Of a stretch of DNA of 64,000 nt, positions 32,047 to 39,559 are shown piece after piece; the first letter of the stretch is position 1, and each line of letters begins with the position of its first letter. The notes under the pieces were generated by a model, which worked only from the letters and a program-made list of their open reading frames with translations, made no database searches and was not told where the DNA came from. Both the position numbers and the translations under genes were made by a program. The stretch covers positions 248,001 to 312,000 of the forward strand of contig NZ_QSUN01000002.1 of assembly GCF_003438995.1 (NCBI RefSeq), written 5' to 3'. The DNA is from Bacteroides sp. OM05-12 (GTDB taxonomy: Bacteria; Bacteroidota; Bacteroidia; Bacteroidales; Bacteroidaceae).

Positions 32047-33087
32047 TTAATAAATGTAAGGAATAACACCTCGTTTCAACGGACTATAATTTGTTGTTCC
32101 TTGCGAGTTATAAAAACGACTGGCTCTAGTAGCTGGAATAATTATGCGAGGTCCTATACTATTTCCATTCTGGTCTTTTCCGTAATAGGTACGTAACGGC
32201 AAATTATTTTCTGATCTTAACTGGTTTTCGATATGCGTAGTATATATTTCCGAGGTTGATATTGGGCGTTGTGTCAGATTTCCTTTTCTATCAACTGTCA
32301 TATTAAACCATGTCTTAGAAATCTCTTTATTCCAATTATATTCAATATGGGCTAATTCATGTCCTAAATTTATCATTGGGTTATTCTGTAATCCTGCAGT
32401 AGTAAGAACGTCTTCTACACCTCTATTATTAGGAATTACTCCAGTTGGATTCCAGCCTACATCATTTCCTATTGCCGCACTGTTGTTACGTTGCCATATT
32501 GTAATAACATTAGAATGATTAGCCAATCCACTAACAAGATCGTGTCCTACATTTCCTCCGTTCATCAATCCATTCAATGCTTCAGATAATTGCCCAATAA
32601 ATGTATTATTGCCTGCATAAAGTGCGTTATTATTATCATAGAATCCCCAAATACCTTGGTAATCTCTCCACTCATAAGCAATTTTTTGATTATCTGCATA
32701 ATCATATACTTGAATAGTTGTACCATCCGGATCGATATGTCTTATTGGATTGTTTGCACAATACGCATACGGACTAATATTATAGTATTTTTCGGCAAGT
32801 GGATCCATTGTTAAAAATTTCTTTTCATTTGGATTAAACGCAAGTGTTTTGATTACATTATCATTCTCATCCAATAGATTCAAGGATGATGTGTTTTTAT
32901 CAAATTCAACACAACTTATTTCGCTGCTTGGATCTGTATTTGTTACTTTAAATTGCATTTCAGGCAATTTAATCATTGACTTTACGCTTTGTTCAGGCGC
33001 AAAGTTGTCGTAAGGTGTTTGTGCAAGGACGCTTAACACACCAAACATCATTGTTGCCAAAAATAGAATAATCTTTTTCATATTCAT
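32047..33087 (-). CDS. Short secreted Rhs-core protein with HELAH metallopeptidase C-terminus
   Basis: The 346-residue product has a signal peptide (about 1-22), a 70-residue linker, then the Rhs-repeat-associated core signature at about 93-122 (DPLAEKYYNISPYAYCANNP, then IRHIDPDG). Rhs/YD-repeat proteins normally carry this motif just before a variable toxin tip, but here over 1000 residues of repeats are absent. The tip (about 125-346) has a zinc-peptidase motif HELAH (His243, Glu244, His247) and, further on, EIYTTHIENQLRSENNLPLR, resembling the conserved downstream helix of M91-like effector metallopeptidases. It is followed 8 bp later by a small secreted protein. I infer a free-standing polymorphic-toxin tip; the target is unknown, and an inert remnant is possible. 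Confidence 0.8.
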   Translation of the reverse strand: MNMKKIILFLATMMFGVLSVLAQTPYDNFAPEQSVKSMIKLPEMQFKVTNTDPSSEISCVEFDKNTSSLNLLDENDNVIKTLAFNPNEKKFLTMDPLAEKYYNISPYAYCANNPIRHIDPDGTTIQVYDYADNQKIAYEWRDYQGIWGFYDNNNALYAGNNTFIGQLSEALNGLMNGGNVGHDLVSGLANHSNVITIWQRNNSAAIGNDVGWNPTGVIPNNRGVEDVLTTAGLQNNPMINLGHELAHIEYNWNKEISKTWFNMTVDRKGNLTQRPISTSEIYTTHIENQLRSENNLPLRTYYGKDQNGNSIGPRIIIPATRASRFYNSQGTTNYSPLKRGVIPYIY

Positions 33088-33106
33088 TCCATTATTTGAA
33101 TTGATA

Positions 33107-34195
33107 TTATTTCTTAGAATTTAATTTTGTCTGTTTATTTTTTACATCATGAACCATTTTTTCATAATCTTCGTTCCTCATTGTAGTGTAGCCAATTTCT
33201 GAAAGATACTTAGAGGTGGTATTCATGATTTCAAATTCTTTCATTAGTTCGGGATAATTTACTATCTCACTATAATTTTTCATTCCTTTTTTAATCATTT
33301 TATTACTTAATCGGAATTGCAGATCATTTAACTTGATAATCTGTAATTGACTATTGGGATAGTATTGTAATCCTATTTCGTAACACCTTTTGACAAAGTC
33401 ATCGGAGTATCTTCCCGTTTTGTCTTCATAATAACCCAACAGGTCATATATGCAATAGGCAACAGATTCAATCGTTGACAATGGTTTCATAAATAATCCA
33501 CTTTTTATTGCGACTTCAGAAACATTAAATGTTTCCATAATAAAGCTTGAACGGGAAAAGGAGCCTGTTGTCATTTCTAAATTCCACCAATTCCCTTGTT
33601 CATCCCTATGCTTTACATAACAGTGCATCGGTGCAATTGCTATAAATGCCTCTACTCCAACTTCATCGGCTAATATCTTATAAAGATAAGGCAATGCCCT
33701 ACAATTTCCTTTTTTGGTTTTCAAAAGGCGCGATACCATATAACTTTCCCTGTCCGAATCACTCATGAAATTCTCAAAGTCATACAGATAGGGCTTGAAG
33801 TTATTTTCTGGAATACTATCCGACATATAAGTGAATACAGCCCAATTCCCTGCTGTTTTATATTGTCGTAGATTACGGTCATCAATCATTTTATTGAGAA
33901 CAAACTTTATCCTCAATATCTCATTATTATACTCTTCCCAATTAGTTTTACCTTCATAATAAGCATTTTCTACAAGATAAACCGCTCTTTTGAAGTTCAA
34001 CGTTTCTTCTCCTTTCAACATTTGCTCTATTTCGTTGATAGCAATATCGAAATATTTTTGAGTATTAGTAGGTATCGGTTTAGTTAAAGAATTTCTGTTT
34101 CTCTGAAAGTCTGCTCTACCTTGTTCTAAACTATAAGATTGAGCATTTAGCTGAGAAATGAAAATAAAAAGTGATATGTAAATTAAATATTTCAT
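33107..34195 (-). CDS. Secreted transglutaminase-like cysteine protein
   Basis: I placed the start at the ATG ending at 34195, which opens the signal peptide MKYLIYISLFIFISQLNAQ, behind AAAAGG; an upstream in-frame ATG adds 17 residues but would swallow the promoter. The 362-residue product is helical at the N-terminus and has a transglutaminase/papain-like core at about 155-210: Cys165 in KGNCRALPYLYKILADE and His191 in PMHCYVKHRDEQG, then WWNLEMTTG where the third catalytic residue is expected (Asp appears replaced by Glu or Asn). Such folds include proteases and amidases as well as cross-linkers. It is the first gene of the unit with the Rhs-tip protein, 19 bp upstream of it. The role is unknown; it could process or modify its neighbour. 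Confidence 0.8.
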   Translation of the reverse strand: MKYLIYISLFIFISQLNAQSYSLEQGRADFQRNRNSLTKPIPTNTQKYFDIAINEIEQMLKGEETLNFKRAVYLVENAYYEGKTNWEEYNNEILRIKFVLNKMIDDRNLRQYKTAGNWAVFTYMSDSIPENNFKPYLYDFENFMSDSDRESYMVSRLLKTKKGNCRALPYLYKILADEVGVEAFIAIAPMHCYVKHRDEQGNWWNLEMTTGSFSRSSFIMETFNVSEVAIKSGLFMKPLSTIESVAYCIYDLLGYYEDKTGRYSDDFVKRCYEIGLQYYPNSQLQIIKLNDLQFRLSNKMIKKGMKNYSEIVNYPELMKEFEIMNTTSKYLSEIGYTTMRNEDYEKMVHDVKNKQTKLNSKK

Positions 34196-34213
34196 TTGAC
34201 CTTTTATAGTTGT

Positions 34214-34221
34214 CAAATATA
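34214..34221 (-). promoter_or_regulatory. -7 promoter element of the minus-strand island
   Basis: On the minus strand this reads TATATTTG, a perfect TAnnTTTG, 18 bp before the start codon of the transglutaminase-like gene. A convincing -33 box was not seen. The short leader supports the 34195 start. Confidence 0.5.
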
Positions 34222-34401
34222 TGAAATATTTTGAAGATAACCTCATTTATCTTTTAATTTTTTATTCATTTCCAGTTTTTGAATAGATCTATTCTATATG
34301 AGTTTTTTGAAATCTCCTGCTAAATCCTGATATCACCGCTAATCATAAACATAAATCTTTCTTTTTATGTGCTCTCTGGTTTACTATTGTCTATAAGCTT
34401 C

Positions 34402-34563
34402 ATCCTTCAGTTTGCCAATTTCATGTTGATACATAGTGAATTAGGCTGAAAGATGGAATCCTTCAGGATGTTTATTCAAAGCCTTTGCCAACTGAAACTT
34501 TTTCCAGCGAAAGGTTCAGGATAAAACAATGATAACCAAATAATAATTCATAAACTGAAGGAT
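34402..34563. repeat. Widely spaced 12-bp inverted repeat
   Basis: ATCCTTCAGTTT (34402-34413) and AAACTGAAGGAT (34552-34563) are perfect inverted copies flanking 138 bp that include further CTTCAGG/CTGAAAC variants. It could be a degenerate mobile-element remnant or a chance pair; no transposase is present. Confidence 0.45.
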
Positions 34564-34699
34564 TGAAGGTTATTTGAGAGTAATTCGTTCTTTATATTGT
34601 TTCCATCTGTAAATTTGTAAAATTATCAATAGAGTCTGTAAGAAATCATCACGATATTTTTTAAACTATCAGGATGTTTGAAAAAAACGTAGAGACGAC

Positions 34700-34764
34700 T
34701 AAAAACAAACATACGGTCCTTTGTTTACAAACTCCTATCGTTTGCAAACAAAGGACCGTATGTT
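34700..34764 (+). repeat. Palindromic intergenic element, copy 2
   Basis: Arms 34709-34732 and 34740-34763 match over 24 positions with a single mismatch, around TCCTATC. It is nearly identical to the reverse complement of 6952-7017. It lies about 115 bp upstream of the GH106 start, in the gap after the minus-strand island. Confidence 0.9.
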
Positions 34765-34879
34765 GAATAGCAGATATCGATATATATGAGAATAAGCAGT
34801 AGGAAGATGAATAACCCCTGTTCGTTTGAGTACATAAAGCCCTGTTTACCGTCTATTTTATCAGACAAACATAAACATT

Positions 34880-37800
34880 ATGAAGTATTACCGTTATTAT
34901 ATAACCTTATTGATGTTTTTGCTTTTTGTTTCGGGTACGAAAGCTCAAACCGTTCTTCAAAACCGTTTCGCGCATCCTCCTGAGGAAGCAAAACCGTGGT
35001 GTTTTTGGTATTGGATGTATGGAGCTGTTTCTAAAGAGGGAATAAAAGCAGATCTCGAAGCAATGCATGAAGTAGGACTGGGCGGTACATACCTCATGCC
35101 TATTAAGTCTCCCGAACAATGGTCGGAATATCCGGATGCGGTGTCACAGTTGACTCCCGAATGGTGGGAAATGGTGCGTTACAGTATGCAAGTAGCGGAT
35201 AGTTTAGGGCTAAAGCTGGGTATGCATATTTGTGATGGCTTTGCTTTGGCAGGAGGACCGTGGATTACTCCGAAAGAGTCCATGCAAAAGGTTGTTTGGA
35301 GTGATACGATTGTTAAGGGCGGAAAGGTAAAAATCACTTTACCCCAACCTGAAAGCTATGAAGGATATTATGAAGATATAGCTCTGTATGCACTGCCTTA
35401 TTCCGTGAAAGTGCAAGATGAGCCGCCTGTCATTACTACTTCCGAAGGAATAACTCCCACAAAAGACGGAACAGGTTTTGCCGCTTCCGCCAAAGATTAT
35501 TATTCATTGGCTCCCAAAGATGGCGGCTTCTGGATACAATACGCATATAAAGAACCATTTACCTGTCGGAATATAGAAATTGTTCTTACCGGAAACAATT
35601 ATCAGGCGCATCGTTTGAAAGTGATGGCAAGTGATGATGGCGTAAATTTCCGGTTTGTGAAACAGCTTGTTCCGGCTCGTCAGGGATGGCAAAATACGGA
35701 TGAGAACTCGACGCATGTAATCCCTGCTACTACGGCACGCTATTTTCGTTTCTATTGGACGCCCGAAGGCAGTGAGCCGGGATGTGAAGATATGGATGCG
35801 GCTAAGTGGAAACCGAATCTGAAGATAAAAGCCTTGATACCGGGTAGTGAACCGAAGATAAGTCAATGGGAAGGAAAAGCGGGACTGGTGTGGCGTGTTG
35901 CGGCACGTACTACGGATAGTGAAGTTCCTCAGACAGATTGTATTAAGAAGGAGAATCTGATAAACCTGACAGCTTCTATGAAAGACGGAGTGCTTACGGC
36001 GCGTTTGCCAAAAGGAACATGGAAGCTTCTCCGTATGGGGCATACGGCAACCGGACATACCAATGCAACCGGAGGAGCCGGTAAGGGATTGGAATGTGAT
36101 AAGTTTAACGCAGTTGCCGTTAGAAAACAATTTGATAATTGGTTCGGTAAGGCCTTTACTGCCACCGACCCGGTTTTGGCACGTCGGGTATTGAAGTTCA
36201 TGCACGTAGATAGCTGGGAATGCGGTTCGCAGAATTGGAGTGATAACTTTGCCGCAGAATTCTGTGTTCGCAGAGGCTATGATCTGATGCCTTATCTTCC
36301 TCTGTTGGCAGGTATACCGATGGAGAGTGCCGAAGTTTCGGAGAATGTGCTTCGCGACGTCCGGACTACTATTTCAGAGCTTGTATTGGATGTCTTTTAT
36401 AAGGTGTTGGCAGAACAGGCAAAGAAGTATGATTGTGAATTTTCAGCCGAGTGTGTTTCTCCTACAATGGTGAGTGATGGGCTGCTGCATTACCAGGCAG
36501 TAGACCGTCCGATGGGAGAGTTTTGGTTACGAAGTCCCACGCATGATAAACCGAATGATATGCTCGATGCCATTAGCGGAGCACATATTTATGGTAAACG
36601 GCTGGTGCAGTCAGAGGGATTTACTCAGGTACGCGGTACGTGGGATGAACATCCGGGTATGTTAAAAACTCTGCTTGACCGTAACTTTGCATTGGGTATT
36701 AATAAGATGTTCTATCATGTATATACTCATAACCCTTATATGGACCGCAAGCCGGGAATGACTTTGGATGGCATCGGATTGTTCTTTCAACGTGACCAGA
36801 CCTGGTGGAAACAAGGTAAGGCGTTTGTAGATTATACGACTCGTTGTCAGGCTTTATTGCAGTATGGTGTTCCCGTAATTGATATTGCTGTCTTTACCGG
36901 TGAAGAAATGCCGCGCCGTTCTATATTGCCGGATAGGTTAGTTCCGTCTTTACCGGGAATCTTTGGAAAAGAACGTGTGGAACGTGAAAGAATACGTTTG
37001 GCGAATGTAGGTGAACCACAAAGAGAAATGCCGGTCGGTGTATTTCATTCGGCTAATATGGCTGACCCTGAAGAGTGGGTCAATCCGATGCGCGGATATA
37101 CTTATGATAGTTTCAATCGTGATGCATTGCTTCGTCTTGCCGAAGCGAAAGACGGAAGAATGATACTTCCCGGTGGAGCATCCTATAAAGTTTTAGTCTT
37201 ACCCTTGCCTCATCCGATGAGTCCGGATAATCTACCTTTATCCAAAGAAGTGCAGGCTAAGATAGACGCTCTGCGTAAAGCAGGTGTTGTCATTCCCGAA
37301 TTACCTTATACGGCAGAAGACTTCTCTGTTTATGGTTTGGAACGTGATGTGATTGTCCCTGAAGATATTGCGTGGACACATCGCCGGGGTGAGGAAGCGG
37401 ATATCTATTTTATTGCGAATCAACAGGAAAAGGATAGGACGGTTTCGGTTTCTTTACGTATTGCCGAAGGACAGCCGGAGTTATGGAATCCCGTAAATGG
37501 AGAAATAAGAAAAGCGTCTTCGTGGAAACAGGAGAATGGACGTATGTCGGTTGATGTAAAGTTGGCGGCTGATGAATCCGTCTTTATCGTGATTCCTCGT
37601 GTTGCTTCCCAAGGTATTGAGTATAGCGATAATAAAAATGAAACGTCATCGTCTCTTGTTGCGGAGAAATGGGAAGTGGAATTCCCTGCAATAAATAAAA
37701 CCGTCATCCGGAATACTTTCTTTGATTGGAGTAAAGAGTCAGAGGATGCCATCCGTTATTATAGCGGTACTGCGGTTTATCGTTCTGTTTTCCAATGGAA

Positions 37801-38116
37801 AGGGAATGATGATAAAACGCGTATTTATCTTGATTTGGGCAAAGTTGCCAATCTTGCAACGGTACGTATAAACGGACAAGATTGCGGAACTGTATGGACA
37901 GCACCTTTACGTGTGGAAATAACGGAAGCAATCAAAAAAGGTGAGAATGCCATTGAGATAGAGGTTGCGAATACTTGGGCAAATGCGATTAAGGGGGCGG
38001 ATAAAGGCAAAGCTCCGTTTAAGGATATATGGACGAATGGCAAATATCGCATGAAAGAAGATGTTTTGCTTGAGGCGGGTTTAATGGGACCGTTACATAT
38101 CATAGAAGAACAATAA
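34880..38116 (+). CDS. GH106 alpha-L-rhamnosidase (RG-II, BT0986-like)
   Basis: The 1078-residue product has a signal peptide (about 1-22) followed by the GH106 opening FAHPPEEAKPWCFWYWMYGAV and a long barrel-containing region: WGSQNWSD-type segments (here SWECGSQNWSDNFAAEF), EFSAECVSPTMVSDGLLHY, GEFWLRSPTHDKPNDML and LVQSEGFTQVRGTWDEHP. C-terminal beta domains (about 900-1075) end with GH2-like jelly-roll strands (KVANLATVRINGQDCGTVWT). The length is normal for GH106. It would remove an alpha-L-rhamnose from RG-II after upstream side-groups are trimmed. It heads a plus-strand block with the esterase 14 bp downstream. The family is certain; exact linkage is by analogy with BT0986. Confidence 0.9.
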   Translation: MKYYRYYITLLMFLLFVSGTKAQTVLQNRFAHPPEEAKPWCFWYWMYGAVSKEGIKADLEAMHEVGLGGTYLMPIKSPEQWSEYPDAVSQLTPEWWEMVRYSMQVADSLGLKLGMHICDGFALAGGPWITPKESMQKVVWSDTIVKGGKVKITLPQPESYEGYYEDIALYALPYSVKVQDEPPVITTSEGITPTKDGTGFAASAKDYYSLAPKDGGFWIQYAYKEPFTCRNIEIVLTGNNYQAHRLKVMASDDGVNFRFVKQLVPARQGWQNTDENSTHVIPATTARYFRFYWTPEGSEPGCEDMDAAKWKPNLKIKALIPGSEPKISQWEGKAGLVWRVAARTTDSEVPQTDCIKKENLINLTASMKDGVLTARLPKGTWKLLRMGHTATGHTNATGGAGKGLECDKFNAVAVRKQFDNWFGKAFTATDPVLARRVLKFMHVDSWECGSQNWSDNFAAEFCVRRGYDLMPYLPLLAGIPMESAEVSENVLRDVRTTISELVLDVFYKVLAEQAKKYDCEFSAECVSPTMVSDGLLHYQAVDRPMGEFWLRSPTHDKPNDMLDAISGAHIYGKRLVQSEGFTQVRGTWDEHPGMLKTLLDRNFALGINKMFYHVYTHNPYMDRKPGMTLDGIGLFFQRDQTWWKQGKAFVDYTTRCQALLQYGVPVIDIAVFTGEEMPRRSILPDRLVPSLPGIFGKERVERERIRLANVGEPQREMPVGVFHSANMADPEEWVNPMRGYTYDSFNRDALLRLAEAKDGRMILPGGASYKVLVLPLPHPMSPDNLPLSKEVQAKIDALRKAGVVIPELPYTAEDFSVYGLERDVIVPEDIAWTHRRGEEADIYFIANQQEKDRTVSVSLRIAEGQPELWNPVNGEIRKASSWKQENGRMSVDVKLAADESVFIVIPRVASQGIEYSDNKNETSSSLVAEKWEVEFPAINKTVIRNTFFDWSKESEDAIRYYSGTAVYRSVFQWKGNDDKTRIYLDLGKVANLATVRINGQDCGTVWTAPLRVEITEAIKKGENAIEIEVANTWANAIKGADKGKAPFKDIWTNGKYRMKEDVLLEAGLMGPLHIIEEQ

Positions 38117-38129
38117 ATAGACAGAAGAT

Positions 38130-39554
38130 ATGACAAATAAATTAAGAATCTTGATAGCTTCGATAGCAGTGCTGTCTTTTGCGACAGTAAAAGCTGAGGT
38201 AAAACTTCCTGCTTTCTTTTCGGACGGCATGGTAATGCAGCAACAAACGAATGCTAACTTATGGGGCACGGCTACTCCGAAGAAACAAGTGACGGTCGTT
38301 ACCGGATGGGATAACAAACAATATACTACTCGCTCTGATGATAAAGGTGAATGGAAACTAAGTGTGGTAACTCCTAAAGCAGGAGGACCTTATACGTTGA
38401 CTTTCAATGACGGAAAGGTAACCACATTAAATAATGTCCTTATCGGTGAGTTATGGATTTGTTCCGGACAGAGTAACATGGAGATGCCGATGAAAGGTTT
38501 CAAGAATCAGCCGGTGGAAGGGGCTAATATGGATATCCTGAAAAGTAGGAATCCCAATATGCGATTATTTACGGTGAAAAGGAATGCGGCTTTTGAACCG
38601 CAAACAGATGTTACCGGAACATGGCAGGAAGCGAGTCCGGTTTCCGTTCGGGATTTCAGTGCCACTGCTTATTATTTCGGTCGCTTGCTGAATGAAATGC
38701 TGGATGTTCCGGTTGGTTTGATTGTTGCATCGTGGGGCGGCTCGGCATGTGAAGCATGGATGACTCCGGAATGGCTGAAAGCATTCCCGGATGCAAAGAT
38801 ACCTCGGAAGCCCGAAGATATAAAGTCTAAGAATCGTACTCCGACCGTATTATATAACGGTATGCTTCATCCGTTGATAGGAATAACCATGAAGGGAGTG
38901 ATTTGGTATCAGGGTGAAGATAATACAAATCGTCCGGCTACTTATGCCGATATGTTTTCTGCTTTGATTAATGGTTGGCGTTCCGAATGGAAACAGGGAG
39001 ACTTCCCGTTCTATTATTGTCAGATAGCTCCTTATGAGTATGCCTTGATTACCGAGGAGGGAAAAGAACCGGTTCAATCCGCTCTTATCAGGGAGGCTCA
39101 GTCACAAGTGGAGCACCGCGTGCCGAATACGGGTATGGCTGTGTTGTTGGATGCAGGTATGGAGAAAGGCATCCATCCGGCTAAGAAGAAAATTGCCGGG
39201 GAACGTCTGGGGCTATTGGCTTTGACAAAGACTTACGGCGTGGAAGGAGTGGTAAGTGAAAGCCCTTATTATAAATCGATGGAAGTACAGGGAGATACGG
39301 TAATCGTAAGTTTTGAACGTGCGGATATGTGGATTGCCGGAAAGAATTGTTTTGAATCGAAATTATTTTCTGTGGCAGGTGAAGATAAAGTGTTTTATCC
39401 TGCTAAGGCGTGGATTGTGCGCAGTAAAATGTATGTAAAGAGTGACAAGGTACCGCATCCCGTAGCTGTTCGTTACGCATTTGATAACTATGTGGATGGA
39501 GATGTCTTTTGTGACGGTTTGCCTTTGTCTTCTTTCCGTTCGGATAATTGGTAG
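38130..39554 (+). CDS. SGNH/SASA-family carbohydrate O-acetylesterase
   Basis: The 474-residue product has a signal peptide (about 1-23), an N-terminal beta region and an SGNH hydrolase core: block I GELWICSGQSNMEMPM with nucleophile Ser115, block III KGVIWYQGEDNTNRP, and a late GIHPAKK that supplies the catalytic His. The family includes sialate 9-O-acetylesterases, but no sialic acid genes are nearby; RG-II carries O-acetyl groups on methyl-fucose and aceric acid, so an RG-II deacetylase is more likely. It is 14 bp after GH106 and 6 bp before the next gene. Periplasmic. Confidence 0.88.
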   Translation: MTNKLRILIASIAVLSFATVKAEVKLPAFFSDGMVMQQQTNANLWGTATPKKQVTVVTGWDNKQYTTRSDDKGEWKLSVVTPKAGGPYTLTFNDGKVTTLNNVLIGELWICSGQSNMEMPMKGFKNQPVEGANMDILKSRNPNMRLFTVKRNAAFEPQTDVTGTWQEASPVSVRDFSATAYYFGRLLNEMLDVPVGLIVASWGGSACEAWMTPEWLKAFPDAKIPRKPEDIKSKNRTPTVLYNGMLHPLIGITMKGVIWYQGEDNTNRPATYADMFSALINGWRSEWKQGDFPFYYCQIAPYEYALITEEGKEPVQSALIREAQSQVEHRVPNTGMAVLLDAGMEKGIHPAKKKIAGERLGLLALTKTYGVEGVVSESPYYKSMEVQGDTVIVSFERADMWIAGKNCFESKLFSVAGEDKVFYPAKAWIVRSKMYVKSDKVPHPVAVRYAFDNYVDGDVFCDGLPLSSFRSDNW

Positions 39555-39559
39555 TTTTT

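Larger units (their letters stand above)
34222..34879. other. Large intergenic region upstream of GH106
   Basis: About 650 bp without a supported gene. It contains a widely spaced 12-bp inverted repeat (34402-34413 and 34552-34563), palindrome copy 2 (34700-34764) and presumably the promoter of the GH106 operon, for which no consensus pair at correct spacing was found (TTTG at 34825-34828 and TATTTTAT near 34854 are 25 bp apart). Confidence 0.6.

Noticed and set aside
31419-34195. Island as a transposon or integrative element
   Set aside because: No transposase, integrase, terminal repeats at its borders or target duplication was seen; only orientation and composition suggest acquisition.
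34825-34861. Promoter pair before GH106 (TTTG and TATTTTAT)
   Set aside because: The spacer is 25 bp, outside the usual 19-21 bp, and the -7 box is imperfect.
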